A stretch of 64,000 nucleotides of DNA. Source: Acinetobacter tjernbergiae DSM 14971 = CIP 107465 (GTDB lineage Bacteria > Pseudomonadota > Gammaproteobacteria > Pseudomonadales > Moraxellaceae). The stretch is from contig NZ_KB894372.1 of NCBI RefSeq assembly GCF_000374425.1, positions 20,499 to 84,498 of the forward strand, written 5' to 3'. Below the pieces are notes generated by a model that saw only the letters and a program-made list of their open reading frames with translations, ran no database searches and was not told the origin of the DNA. Shown in pieces: positions 1 through 8,556 of this stretch. The position numbers were made by a program, and so were the translations under genes. Every line of letters begins with the position of its first letter. The first letter of the stretch is position 1.

Positions 1-187
1 GCAAGAGGCTTTACAAACGACGGTGTGGAATAAAGGGGGTTGTCAGAGTTATTTCATTGATCGAAATGGGCGTAACAGTACGGTATGGCCGTGGACAACG
101 TTTAAGATGCGTCAGCAACTCAGTTATTTTAATTTGAATGAATATTTGATTGATCATCAAGTTGGGGGAGAAGCCGAACTTGTTTAA
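1..187 (+). CDS. C-terminal fragment of flavin-containing monooxygenase (Baeyer-Villiger type)
   Basis: The window opens inside this gene; 61 codons and the TAA stop are visible, read in the frame that begins at base 2. The residues run WNKGGCQSYF, then RNGRNSTVWPWTT, then a hydrophobic/aromatic stretch. A Gly-Gly-Cys-x-Ser-Tyr followed by Gly-Arg-Asn and Trp-Pro is the usual C-terminal signature of NAD(P)/FAD-dependent monooxygenases of the 4-hydroxyacetophenone / EthA / CzcO type, which insert oxygen into ketones or hydroxylate substrates using FAD and NADPH. The nucleotide-binding domains lie outside the window, so substrate cannot be inferred. A strong hairpin follows the stop. It does not match the C-terminus I remember for the alkane monooxygenase AlmA. 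Confidence 0.75.
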   Translation, partial: QEALQTTVWNKGGCQSYFIDRNGRNSTVWPWTTFKMRQQLSYFNLNEYLIDHQVGGEAELV

Positions 188-207
188 TCAAACTAAGGGT
201 TAAGCTA

Positions 208-242
208 AACACCTCTAAGTCGATTAGAGGTGTTTTTATTTT
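208..242. terminator. Bidirectional rho-independent terminator
   Basis: An 11-bp inverted repeat (AACACCTCTAA / TTAGAGGTGTT) with a short loop is followed by a T-rich run on the + strand. It ends the monooxygenase transcript. The convergent gene on the minus strand stops at 242, so the hairpin probably serves both. Confidence 0.85.
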
Positions 243-664
243 TAGTTCGATGATGATTGGCTAAGTTCTGCATGCACAATTGGAATGTTCCCGTCATTTG
301 TACCGATGACAGCATCTTTGGTTTCTTGCAGTTTCTTTGTGGTGACTTCTTTGGTTTCTTCAGCTTTTGCCTGAATTGATTGAGATTGCTCAGCACTATA
401 AACTTTGGCTTCTTGCCATGATTTGCTTATTTTTGCAGATGTTTTTTCTGAACCATGTTGAATCGAGTGACCTAAGTTTTGGATGCCTTTTCCTGTTTTA
501 TACAGTAGTACACGTCCGATACTTGGATTATCACCATAAGGAAGTGTTTTTTCAGCCGTTGCAGTATTCGCATTCGCCGTAGTTGTATTTGTTTCGGCTG
601 CCCAGAGAGAAGACGATGCGATCAGTGCAGTCGCTAAACACAGTGAAGGTACTTTTTTCATCAT
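242..664 (-). CDS. Small exported protein of unknown function, Lys/Glu/Gln-rich
   Basis: About 140 residues. The start is placed at the first of two adjacent ATGs (664 and 661) because GGACGGAAAAG lies just upstream; the reading frame extends further to 700 without a better ribosome site. The N-terminus is a Sec signal peptide (MMKK, a hydrophobic core, then a Ser-Leu-Trp-Ala-Ala cleavage region). The mature part begins with a Thr/Asn/Ala-rich low-complexity stretch. It then has a helical, charged region rich in Lys, Glu, Gln and Ala (about residues 75-125), suggestive of a coiled-coil or periplasmic helical protein. No catalytic motif is seen. It is a single gene convergent with the monooxygenase. 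Function unknown. Confidence 0.7.
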   Translation of the reverse strand: MMKKVPSLCLATALIASSSLWAAETNTTTANANTATAEKTLPYGDNPSIGRVLLYKTGKGIQNLGHSIQHGSEKTSAKISKSWQEAKVYSAEQSQSIQAKAEETKEVTTKKLQETKDAVIGTNDGNIPIVHAELSQSSSN

Positions 665-700
665 CTTTTCCGTCCCATAACTGACCTTGCCATAATCCAA

Positions 701-1012
701 GCTTTATAGCTTATCGCCAAGTATAAGAAAAGAATGTAGGTAATGTGAAATTGATACAGTGCGTAAAAATTATGTCTGTTCAGTTTGATAGCTCATATGT
801 TTGTAGCGTATTCGCTTCTTCATCCAATTCAGAAGATCAGGTTGTTAATCAAATATTTGATGAGCGTTGACGCCTTGTTTTCCCCATGGTAGTTTTAATT
901 CAATACAAATCAATATTTTCGCGGTTTATTTTTAATCAAAATAGGTATCTTATGCAGCAGATTTTGGAATCGTATACCTCACTTCTGCCGCATAAGCGTA
1001 GTTGGGCATTAT
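701..1012. other. Intergenic stretch, no convincing gene
   Basis: AT-rich spacer. It contains a short ORF (952-1050, 32 codons, beginning MQQILESYTS) that overlaps the start of the next gene in another frame. It has no clear ribosome site and could be the debris of a truncated gene. No hairpin or repeat of note. Confidence 0.4.
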
Positions 1013-1447
1013 ATGATTCAAGGAATAACATTCAAAATTATCTGGCGTGATGATGATATGTATGAATTTCAAATTACCTCGTCAGATGGTATTTCTACTT
1101 TTATTAACAAAGTTTATGTTGGGTATGATAATTACAATAAAATGGTATCTGAAATTTATCAGTTCAAAAACCACATTTACGGTGGAATCTACGATATTCA
1201 ATTTGGTGAATTTGGCCCAGAATATGCTAGTGGAGCATTTGTTGCACGATTACATTTTCAAGAACTTGGAAAAATTTACGTTAGTATTCATGCACAATCA
1301 GAGTTTATTGATTTTGGTAAGAAAAATATTGCAAGCGAAGTAAAGCTATTTTTCACTACAGAGCCAGTATTGCTAGATAATTTCATTGAACAACTTAAAC
1401 TGCTAAAGTCCGAGCTAGTCAATGAAGCTAGCCTAGAAATTTTCTAG
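1013..1447 (+). CDS. Orphan immunity-like hypothetical protein
   Basis: 144 residues, AT-rich compared with neighbouring housekeeping genes. The N-terminal part reads FKIIWRDDDMYEFQI and is followed by beta-strand-rich sequence with YGGIYDIQFGEFGPEY in the middle. The C-terminus is acidic and helical (LLDNFIEQLKLLKSEL). Small acidic beta-rich proteins with a W-x-D-D-D-M start and this general shape are often found as polymorphic-toxin immunity proteins (WapI-like and related groups), but that is a resemblance from memory, not a domain assignment. The start at 1013 has no strong ribosome site; an internal ATG at 1058 is possible, though the WRDDD segment looks like part of the fold. No toxin gene is adjacent. 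Just downstream lies a frameshifted pseudogene. Confidence 0.55.
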   Translation: MIQGITFKIIWRDDDMYEFQITSSDGISTFINKVYVGYDNYNKMVSEIYQFKNHIYGGIYDIQFGEFGPEYASGAFVARLHFQELGKIYVSIHAQSEFIDFGKKNIASEVKLFFTTEPVLLDNFIEQLKLLKSELVNEASLEIF

Positions 1448-1593
1448 CATAAGTATAGAATTTATCTTTAATTTTTTCAGCTTCCGAAAACATGACTATT
1501 CATAAAAAAAATTAATATGGTTTAACTTTTTATGGATGTTTCTGTAATCTGTCTAACTTGCGCCTTGCGCGGGTAGTTGCGCATCAGTAAAGC

Positions 1594-2127
1594 ATGATCG
1601 AAATACTAGAAAATTTTGAAATATTGAAGAGTAGCTCACTTGAGTTAGATAACCTTTCTTTGGCTGGCGTGAAAATATGGAAGTGATGTAAATGAATTCC
1701 CATTCGAAAAGATTACTGAGATTACATTAGCTCCAATTGTGAAAGGCTCTTCTTGGTCTAAAGCAGAAGGGAGTCGATATTATGATGAAAACGAAAATGA
1801 GTTATCGAAAGCTGAATTAATAAATAATGTAGTTCAAGAAGGTGGTGTTTTTCATTTTTATGAAAAAATTAGTTTTGTAGTAAAAAATGGAAAAATTCGT
1901 GATTTTTCAATCTATGGCGCATATAAAGATTACTATAGTTACATTAAAACTTTGAGCAATTTGAAGAAGAATTTGGAAAGCCAGAAAAGATGGAAATTAC
2001 GGAAGCATATGGCGACATTATGGATTATAAATGCTTTTACAATAATGGTAAAAAGCTAATCGTTTGGGATGTAGATCAGAAAGCCATTGTTGTTATCTTG
2101 CTGAGAAGTGATCTTGTGTCGAAGTAA
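1594..2127 (+). pseudogene. Frameshifted hypothetical gene (two disruptions)
   Basis: Three consecutive segments in two frames read as one protein of about 175 residues. Segment 1 starts at ATG 1594 (MIEILENFEILKSS...) and hits TGA at 1684. Segment 2 continues in the +1 frame from about 1682 (SDVNEFPFEKITEITLAP onwards, including GSSWSKAEGSRYYDENENE) to about 1963. Segment 3 returns to the first frame from about 1966 (EEFGKPEKMEITEAYGDIM) and stops at TAA 2125-2127. The second break lies in an AAGAAGAA run, where loss of one base would explain it. The overall character (acidic, aromatic, low GC) matches cytoplasmic immunity or stress proteins of unknown function. It is either a decayed gene or two assembly errors in A-rich runs. 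Confidence 0.7.
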
Positions 2128-2157
2128 ACACGCCAACTTGGCACTCAACAAGGACAA

Positions 2158-2187
2158 TGCCCCAACCACTTATGGGGCAATTTTTAT
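2158..2187 (+). terminator. Rho-independent terminator after the pseudogene
   Basis: Stem TGCCCC / GGGGCA with a loop of about ten bases, then AATTTTTAT. It sits 30 bases beyond the pseudogene stop. Confidence 0.75.
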
Positions 2188-2239
2188 AATTCAGATGAAT
2201 CGCAAAATGGCAATTTGTATTAAAATTTGGCTGACGATT

Positions 2240-2276
2240 ATTCGATAAAATAAACCCCGCTAATTTATAGCGGGGT
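2240..2276 (-). terminator. Rho-independent terminator of glyQS
   Basis: Stem ACCCCGC / GCGGGGT with an AT loop. Read on the minus strand the stem is followed by TTTATTTTATC. It lies 27 bases past the glyS stop. Confidence 0.85.
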
Positions 2277-2302
2277 CTACCTTATTTTTCAATTACTTAA
2301 CA

Positions 2303-4372
2303 TCAACCCTGCAATACACTTACATCTGCAATTGCCGTGAATAAATCACGCAACTGAGCCAATAAACGTAAACGGTTGGCTTTCAATTCAACGTCATCTG
2401 CCATAACCATTACACCTTCAAAGAAAGCATCAATTGGCGCACGAAGCGCAGCAAGCTTAGACAATGCTTCGGTATAATTACGTGTAGCAAGTAAAGGCTG
2501 AACCACAGGCGTAAGTGCTTGAAGCTCTGCATAAAGCGCTTTCTCAGCAGCTTCAACCAAGTTCGCTTCAACCACAGCCCCTTCAGGCGTTGCTTCTTTC
2601 GCAAGAATATTAGCAACACGTTTATTTGCCGCAGCCAATGCAGCCGCTTCTGGCAAAGTACGGAAATGATTGACAGCAGTGACACGCTTATCAAAATCAA
2701 GTGGAGATTTTGGAGCAAGTGCTTGAACCGCTTGAATCACATCAACTGATACGCCTTGGTCTTCATACTTGGCACGGTAACGACCTTCAAGGAACGCAAC
2801 GGCATCAGCACGGGTCTTATCATGATCTTTAACCACGTCACCATAACCTTGAAGCGCAAAGTTCACTAGTTCTTCAATCGTGACATCGAGTTCATTTTCA
2901 ATGATCAAACGTAAGATACCGATTGCAGAACGACGTAATGCAAATGGATCTTTAGAACCTGTTGGTGCTTGACCAATACCGAAAATACCGACCAATGTGT
3001 CTAAACGGTCAGCAAGCGCAATGGTTGTACCTGTCTTAGTTTGCGGTAATACATCACCAGCAAATTTAGGTAAGTACTGTTCACCTAAAGCTTCTGCAAC
3101 TTCATTATTCTCACCTTCAAGGCGTGCATAGTAAGTACTTGCAATCCCTTGAAGCTCTGGGAATTCACCCACAAGTTCAGAGGTTAAGTCACATTTCGCA
3201 AGTAACGCAGCTTTCTCAGCATCAGTAACATTTGCACCTGTAATTGGAGACAATGCCACCGCTAATTTAGCAATACGTTCTGATTTATCCCAAAGCGTAC
3301 CCAATTGTGCTTGGAATACCATATTTGCGAGTTTTTCTTTACGGCTTGCAAGTGGTTGCTTTTGGTCTTGTAAAAAGAAGAATTCAGCATCTGACAAACG
3401 AGGGCGTACAACTTTCTCATTTCCTTCAATAATTTGAATCGGATCTTTTGACTCAATATTTGAAATGGTAATGAAGTAAGGTTGTAATTTACCTTCAGCA
3501 TTGATTAAACAGAAATACTTTTGGTTGTCCTGCATGGTGGTAATCAATGCTTCTTGAGGAACAGCTAAATAACGCTCTTCAAAGGTTGCACGTAACGCAA
3601 CAGGCCATTCAACCAAACTGGTGACTTCATCAAGTAAGTCTGCTGGCACAATTGCAGTGGCATTGACTTCATCTGCCAATGTTTTGACTTGTGCTTGAAT
3701 GGTTGCTTGACGCTTTTCAAAGTTCGCAACGACATAAGCTTGCTCTAAGGCAGCTAAATAGTCATTTGCATGTGTCAGAGTCACTGCTTCTGGCGCATGG
3801 AAACGATGACCATAGGTCACGTTACCTGCTTTATGATCTTGAATGGTTGCTTCAACGACTTGGTCGTCTTTCAACAATACAACCCATTTTACTGGACGCA
3901 CGAATTCAGTACGGCTTGCCGCTGAACGCATACGTTTAGCGATTGGCAAGTCATCCAACGCAGCTTGTAAAATTTGTGGCAGTAAAGCATCAAGGCTTTG
4001 ACCTTTCACATCTTTCAAGAAGCACACTTTTTCAACTTTACCTGCTTGGAACGTTGAAAGCTGATCAACCGTAACGCCTTGACCGCGCATAAAGCCTTCA
4101 AGGGCTTTAGTTGCTTTGCCTTCAGCATCATAAGCCGCTTGTACCGCAGGGCCGTCAAAACGTTTTTGCGTGTCCGCTTGAGCAGCATCGATATCCACAA
4201 TTTTAAGGGCTAAACGACGTGGAGCAGCATAAGCTTGAATAGACGCGAAGTTTAAGCCTGCATCTTTGAGGCCTTTTTCAGTTTCAGCTTTTAAAGCATC
4301 ACGTAAAGTCTTTAAGCTTTTTGGTGGAAGTTCTTCACAGCCAAGTTCGAATACAACTGTATGCTTGGTCAT
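2303..4372 (-). CDS. glyS: Glycine--tRNA ligase beta subunit
   Basis: 689 residues, the normal length for bacterial GlyS. The beta subunit of the alpha2beta2 glycyl-tRNA synthetase carries the tRNA-binding and anticodon-recognition parts while the alpha subunit holds the aminoacylation site. The N-terminus reads [15 protein letters not shown], the family hallmark (E-x-G-x-E-E-L-P). The middle has [17 protein letters not shown], the HRFHAPE segment and [10 protein letters not shown]. Later comes a [16 protein letters not shown] stretch typical of GlyS, and the C-terminal part (about residue 570 on) is the helical anticodon-binding region. The start codon overlaps the glyQ stop by one base (TAATG), so translation is coupled. 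Terminator at 2240-2276. Confidence 0.97.
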   Translation of the reverse strand: MTKHTVVFELGCEELPPKSLKTLRDALKAETEKGLKDAGLNFASIQAYAAPRRLALKIVDIDAAQADTQKRFDGPAVQAAYDAEGKATKALEGFMRGQGVTVDQLSTFQAGKVEKVCFLKDVKGQSLDALLPQILQAALDDLPIAKRMRSAASRTEFVRPVKWVVLLKDDQVVEATIQDHKAGNVTYGHRFHAPEAVTLTHANDYLAALEQAYVVANFEKRQATIQAQVKTLADEVNATAIVPADLLDEVTSLVEWPVALRATFEERYLAVPQEALITTMQDNQKYFCLINAEGKLQPYFITISNIESKDPIQIIEGNEKVVRPRLSDAEFFFLQDQKQPLASRKEKLANMVFQAQLGTLWDKSERIAKLAVALSPITGANVTDAEKAALLAKCDLTSELVGEFPELQGIASTYYARLEGENNEVAEALGEQYLPKFAGDVLPQTKTGTTIALADRLDTLVGIFGIGQAPTGSKDPFALRRSAIGILRLIIENELDVTIEELVNFALQGYGDVVKDHDKTRADAVAFLEGRYRAKYEDQGVSVDVIQAVQALAPKSPLDFDKRVTAVNHFRTLPEAAALAAANKRVANILAKEATPEGAVVEANLVEAAEKALYAELQALTPVVQPLLATRNYTEALSKLAALRAPIDAFFEGVMVMADDVELKANRLRLLAQLRDLFTAIADVSVLQG

Positions 4373-5361
4373 TATTTATTCTCCTTCGCTTTTTCAGCTT
4401 GGGCTGCTTCTGCTTCAACTTGTGCTTTGAGTTGAGCCAATACTTCATCACGTAAATGCGGTTCTGCCATTGGGAAACCGAGTTTCGCACGGGCAGCGAC
4501 ATAACTTTGTGCAATTGAACGCGCCAAAGTACGCACACGTAAAATATAACGTTGACGTTCAGTCACAGAAATAGCACCACGCGCATCAAGTAAGTTAAAG
4601 CTATGCGATGCTTTAATGACTTGCTCATAAGCAGGGAGTGGCAGTTCAGCTTCCATTAAGCGAGTTGCTTCCGCTTCATAGAAATCGAATAATTCAAACA
4701 TTTTTTCAACGTTGGCATATTCAAAGTTATAGGTTGATTGCTCAACTTCATTTTGATGGAATACATCGCCGTAAGTCACTGTACCGAACTGACCTTTAGT
4801 CCAAACCAGATCGTAAACTGAGTCTACACCTTGAAGGTACATCGCAAGACGTTCTAAACCGTAAGTAATTTCGCCAGTCACAGGGTAGCATTCAACACCA
4901 CCGACTTGTTGGAAGTAAGTGAACTGAGTCACTTCCATACCATTTAACCAGACTTCCCAACCTAAGCCCCATGCGCCAAGCGTTGGAGATTCCCAGTTAT
5001 CTTCCACGAAACGAATGTCATGCGTCAACGTATCAATCCCGATCGCTTTTAAAGAATCGAGATAAAGCTGTTGGATATTGTCTGGGTTTGGTTTTAAGAC
5101 GACTTGGAACTGATAGTAATGTTGTAAGCGGTTCGGGTTCTCACCATAGCGACCATCTTTCGGACGGCGTGAAGGTTGAACATAAGCCGCATTCCAAGTT
5201 TCTGGCCCTAATGCACGTAAGAATGTTGCAGTGTGGAATGTTCCTGCACCCATTTCCATATCATATGGTTGTAATATGACGCAGCCTTGCTCCGCCCAAT
5301 AGTTTTGTAGGGCAAGAATTAAGCCCTGAAATGTATCAATATGCGATATAGCACGACTCAT
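4372..5361 (-). CDS. glyQ: Glycine--tRNA ligase alpha subunit
   Basis: 329 residues from the chosen ATG at 5361 ([15 protein letters not shown]). The frame continues eight codons upstream to 5385, but family members begin just before the TFQGLI segment and GTGGAT precedes the inner ATG. Class II synthetase core: [18 protein letters not shown] near the N-terminus, then [20 protein letters not shown] around residues 60-80, and the motif-3-like [10 protein letters not shown] about residue 175. Charges tRNA-Gly together with GlyS; cytoplasmic. First gene of the glyQ-glyS pair, one-base overlap with glyS. The C-terminal 25 residues are Ala/Glu/Lys-rich and probably flexible. Confidence 0.97.
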   Translation of the reverse strand: MSRAISHIDTFQGLILALQNYWAEQGCVILQPYDMEMGAGTFHTATFLRALGPETWNAAYVQPSRRPKDGRYGENPNRLQHYYQFQVVLKPNPDNIQQLYLDSLKAIGIDTLTHDIRFVEDNWESPTLGAWGLGWEVWLNGMEVTQFTYFQQVGGVECYPVTGEITYGLERLAMYLQGVDSVYDLVWTKGQFGTVTYGDVFHQNEVEQSTYNFEYANVEKMFELFDFYEAEATRLMEAELPLPAYEQVIKASHSFNLLDARGAISVTERQRYILRVRTLARSIAQSYVAARAKLGFPMAEPHLRDEVLAQLKAQVEAEAAQAEKAKENK

Positions 5362-5431
5362 GGTGCATCCACTGGAATCAAACAAAAATTGTGCTTAAGT
5401 ATAAGGATTTTGCGGAGTAGTGGCAAAGGCT

Positions 5432-6058
5432 TTACCTAAATTGTGATTGCATAATTACTTTTAAGTTTGAAGCTTTTTCTAATGGGTTATATGTATTGGT
5501 AATAGTAAAGAAGTCTGAACCAACTAAAAGAGGTTTATAAATCAATTTATAGTGTTTTTCTAAAATATGGGCAGTTGAGCATATTACGTCCCCCAATTTA
5601 CGAGGATAGCTATAATTTTTAATAAGTCTGGGCATTATTGCAAAATCCAAAATGATGTCACCACCTATATTCACCCATGCGTGAACATTTTGGATACCAG
5701 TAGTTATTTTGTTGTTATATTCATACATTAATGATTCTTTAGTAACATCAAATTCATCATCAGGTGAATTGTTCACGTTAATGTTTCCAAATACCATATC
5801 AACATTGTAGCCAAGAGCATGTAAATACATAAATGCGTGTGCATTTAAATCTAAACACATATTCCCCCAATAAGGATAAATGGCAAATTTTTGTTCAATA
5901 AAATCAAATAACTCCCCATTTACAATTTCTAATAATTTGTCCATTTCTTTTTTTTCTGTGTATTGCTTTGCTGCTGGTGTTAGCTGAAGGTTTTGTAACC
6001 CTAATTCATGTGAAAATTTGATTGCATTTTTAATATTTTCTAAGTAATTGTTGTTCAT
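5432..6058 (-). CDS. Hypothetical protein with transglutaminase-like Cys-His-Asp pattern
   Basis: 208 residues, clearly more AT-rich than its neighbours, with no strong ribosome site before ATG 6058. The order of possible catalytic residues is a Cys in GNMCLDLNAHAFMYLHALGY (about residue 68), a His in VHAWVNIGG (about 125) and an Asp in DIILDFAIMPRL (about 138). Cys at the N-terminus of a helix, then H-A-W-V, then a hydrophobic strand with Asp is the arrangement of papain/transglutaminase-like folds, including the lasso-peptide leader peptidase family. No signal peptide and no membrane segment. The gene is alone between glyQ and the radical SAM module and may have been acquired. Enzymatic activity is an inference from motif spacing only. 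Confidence 0.55.
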   Translation of the reverse strand: MNNNYLENIKNAIKFSHELGLQNLQLTPAAKQYTEKKEMDKLLEIVNGELFDFIEQKFAIYPYWGNMCLDLNAHAFMYLHALGYNVDMVFGNINVNNSPDDEFDVTKESLMYEYNNKITTGIQNVHAWVNIGGDIILDFAIMPRLIKNYSYPRKLGDVICSTAHILEKHYKLIYKPLLVGSDFFTITNTYNPLEKASNLKVIMQSQFR

Positions 6059-6354
6059 GTAAATAGTTTAGATAACCTAGTTGAAAATGAGTATAAGGAT
6101 TTTCGGTTGCAGTGCAAAGGATTCGAGCGTTTCAGCGACAAGTTCTGATAATAAATTATTTAAAGTTTTTTGTTTAATTTTCGAGTCAATTCAAAATGTA
6201 CTCGATAGCAGACATACTTTCTCAGTTGGCAAAGTCTTGAATAGTAGTTTATTCACTTAAACGTCACCTCATGACGCATAACATCTTTATCAATCTTAAT
6301 TTTCAAATCATGAAATGTTAGCTTTGAAATGATGTTGTCACAGAGGTGTTTGAT

Positions 6355-7617
6355 ATGTCTGATCGCATTCGTGAAAAATTACAAATTCTTGCGGACGCTG
6401 CCAAATATGACGTGTCCTGTTCCTCCAGTGGCAGTGACCGTAAAAATAAAGATAAGGGGCTAGGAGATGCCAGTCGTTCAGGCATTTGCCATAGCTATAC
6501 CGAAGATGGGCGTTGTGTTTCATTGCTGAAAATCTTGTTTAGTAATGTCTGTATTTTTGATTGTGCTTATTGCGTGTCACGCCGTTCCAATGATGTGAAA
6601 CGGGCTGCATTTACGGTACAAGAAGTGGTTGATCTCACCATTAATTTTTATCGTCGTAATTATATTGAAGGGTTGTTTCTGAGTTCAGGAATTTTTAAGT
6701 CTGCTGATTATACGATGGAGCGGATGCTGCAAGTGGTGAAAAAACTACGACTTGAAGAAAATTTTAATGGCTATATTCACCTCAAAACCATTCCGGGTGC
6801 TTCACCAGAGCTGATTCACGAAGCAGGGCTTTATGCAGATCGGATGAGCATCAATTTAGAAATGCCAACTGAGGTTGGATTAAAAGCGTTTGCTCCTGAA
6901 AAATCCCATCAAGAAGTACAAAAAGATTTAGGTTTAGTACGAGATCGACTGATTCAACTCAAAGATGAACGTCAAATTATTAAGCATGTGCCGAAATACG
7001 TACCTGCAGGGCAGACCACACAAATGGTGGTCGGCGCACATCTGGAAACCGATCAAGACGTACTGGTGATGGCAGATCGACATTACAAAGAATTTAAACT
7101 CAAACGTGTCTATTTCTCAGGCTATATACCAATCAATACGGAAAATAACTATTTGCCTGCGGTGGGTTCTGCACCACCATTATTAAGAGAAAATCGACTG
7201 TATCAAAGTGATTGGTTGATGCGTTTTTATGGGTTTCAGGTCAATGAAATTGTCAATGAAAAACATCCATATTTAGATTTAGATGTAGACCCAAAACTGA
7301 GTTGGGCACTACGTCACCCTGAACAATTTCCAGTGGATTTAAATCGTGCAGATTATCAAATGATTTTGCGCGTCCCAGGTATTGGGGTGAAGTCTGCCAA
7401 GAAAATCGTACAAGCGCGTCGTTTTGGTAAAGTGCATATTGATTTACTAAAACAACTCGGTGTGGCGTATTCACGTGCCAAGTTTTTTATTCATTGTGAA
7501 GCCAGTCCGCGTTTCCAAAAAGAGCTTTCTACTATTGATATTCGGCAGCAGATATTAACGCAGGGTTCATCCAAGTACGTTAAACAACTGTCACCACAAT
7601 TGAGTTTAGGGTTCTAA
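6355..7617 (+). CDS. Putative DNA modification/repair radical SAM protein
   Basis: 420 residues from ATG 6355, which has GAGG eight bases upstream; a GTG at 6346 in the same frame overlaps that site and is rejected. The radical SAM cluster motif is C-x3-C-x2-C in NVCIFDCAYC (about residues 64-70), ligating a 4Fe-4S cluster. A C-terminal helix-hairpin-helix element follows (DLNRADYQMILRVPGIGVKS, about residues 325-345), a DNA-binding motif. This combination defines the family annotated as putative DNA modification/repair radical SAM protein (I recall TIGR03916), which is nearly always next to the gene that follows here (TIGR03915-type). The gap to that gene is two bases. Substrate and reaction are not established in the family as far as I know. 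Confidence 0.85.
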   Translation: MSDRIREKLQILADAAKYDVSCSSSGSDRKNKDKGLGDASRSGICHSYTEDGRCVSLLKILFSNVCIFDCAYCVSRRSNDVKRAAFTVQEVVDLTINFYRRNYIEGLFLSSGIFKSADYTMERMLQVVKKLRLEENFNGYIHLKTIPGASPELIHEAGLYADRMSINLEMPTEVGLKAFAPEKSHQEVQKDLGLVRDRLIQLKDERQIIKHVPKYVPAGQTTQMVVGAHLETDQDVLVMADRHYKEFKLKRVYFSGYIPINTENNYLPAVGSAPPLLRENRLYQSDWLMRFYGFQVNEIVNEKHPYLDLDVDPKLSWALRHPEQFPVDLNRADYQMILRVPGIGVKSAKKIVQARRFGKVHIDLLKQLGVAYSRAKFFIHCEASPRFQKELSTIDIRQQILTQGSSKYVKQLSPQLSLGF

Positions 7618-7619
7618 AC

Positions 7620-8414
7620 ATGCTCAATGATGCTGTGGTTTATTATTATTTTGATGGCTCAATGGTCGGTTTACTCAACTGTGTATTTCGTGCTTTTCAA
7701 TTTAAAGAGTTTCACGTACAACTCTGTTTAAACCAAGGCACGCAGCATGGCTTATTTGCTACGGTGGTTGAGATTCCAAATCATGAGCAACATGCAGGTC
7801 GTGTTTGGTCAGCCTTACAACAGAAACTTTCGTATTCATCTTTAAGACAATTTTATTTTGCTTATTTGTCAGAATCCTTAGATGCCTATCAGCATTTATT
7901 TAATTACTGTATCTATGTTTTTCGGCATCAACATTCAGTCGAGAAAAACTATTCGCATCCCAGTGTTTTAGCGATTTCACAATGGGCGAAAAGGGTGGGG
8001 CGCGAAAAACATCGTATGGAAGCTTTTGTGCGATTTAAGAAAACCACTGATGGTTTATTTTTAAGTTTGGTTCGACCTGATTTTAATGTCTTGCCTTTGA
8101 TACAGTCGCATTTTAAGCGTCGTTATCAAGATCAACGTTGGTTGATTTATGACGAACAACGCAAATATGGATTGTATTATGATTTACGCGAAATTCATGA
8201 GGTGTCTTTAGAGGTTAGTCAAATTGACCGTAATCTCGAAAATGGTGCGAGTCAAAACTTCCAATTAGAATTAGATGAACAAGAAGAACTATACGATCAA
8301 CTTTGGAAAGATTATTTCAATAGTATCAACATTAAAGAACGTCAGAATGTGAAATTGCACGTGCAATATTTACCTAAACGCTATTGGCGTTATCTCAACG
8401 AAAAAAATATATAA
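7620..8414 (+). CDS. Probable DNA metabolism protein partnered with radical SAM enzyme
   Basis: 264 residues starting two bases after the radical SAM stop, so almost certainly co-translated. The N-terminus (VVYYYFDGSMVGLLNCVFRAF) and the VGREKHRMEAFVRFKKTTDG segment around residue 125 are characteristic of the DUF4130 / TIGR03915 family. Some members of that family are fused to a uracil-DNA glycosylase-like domain. Here the glycosylase part is absent: the protein ends soon after the WKDYFNSINIKERQN segment. The family is presumed to act on DNA with the radical SAM partner, but the biochemistry is unknown. No terminator is obvious after the stop at 8414. Confidence 0.85.
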   Translation: MLNDAVVYYYFDGSMVGLLNCVFRAFQFKEFHVQLCLNQGTQHGLFATVVEIPNHEQHAGRVWSALQQKLSYSSLRQFYFAYLSESLDAYQHLFNYCIYVFRHQHSVEKNYSHPSVLAISQWAKRVGREKHRMEAFVRFKKTTDGLFLSLVRPDFNVLPLIQSHFKRRYQDQRWLIYDEQRKYGLYYDLREIHEVSLEVSQIDRNLENGASQNFQLELDEQEELYDQLWKDYFNSINIKERQNVKLHVQYLPKRYWRYLNEKNI

Positions 8415-8556
8415 ACTACTTTTTGCAATGAATAGATTAGCCGGCCTCTAGAATCTTTTCCATAGTTTAAAACTATAATTTAAATACATCTTTGTTTTAA
8501 GATCAGCGTATACTGCTGCAACCGATGAAAACAACACGATTACGGTAAGGTGTATT

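Noticed and set aside
952..1050. 32-codon ORF MQQILESYTS...
   Set aside because: Too short, overlapping another start and without support; noted only as possible debris.
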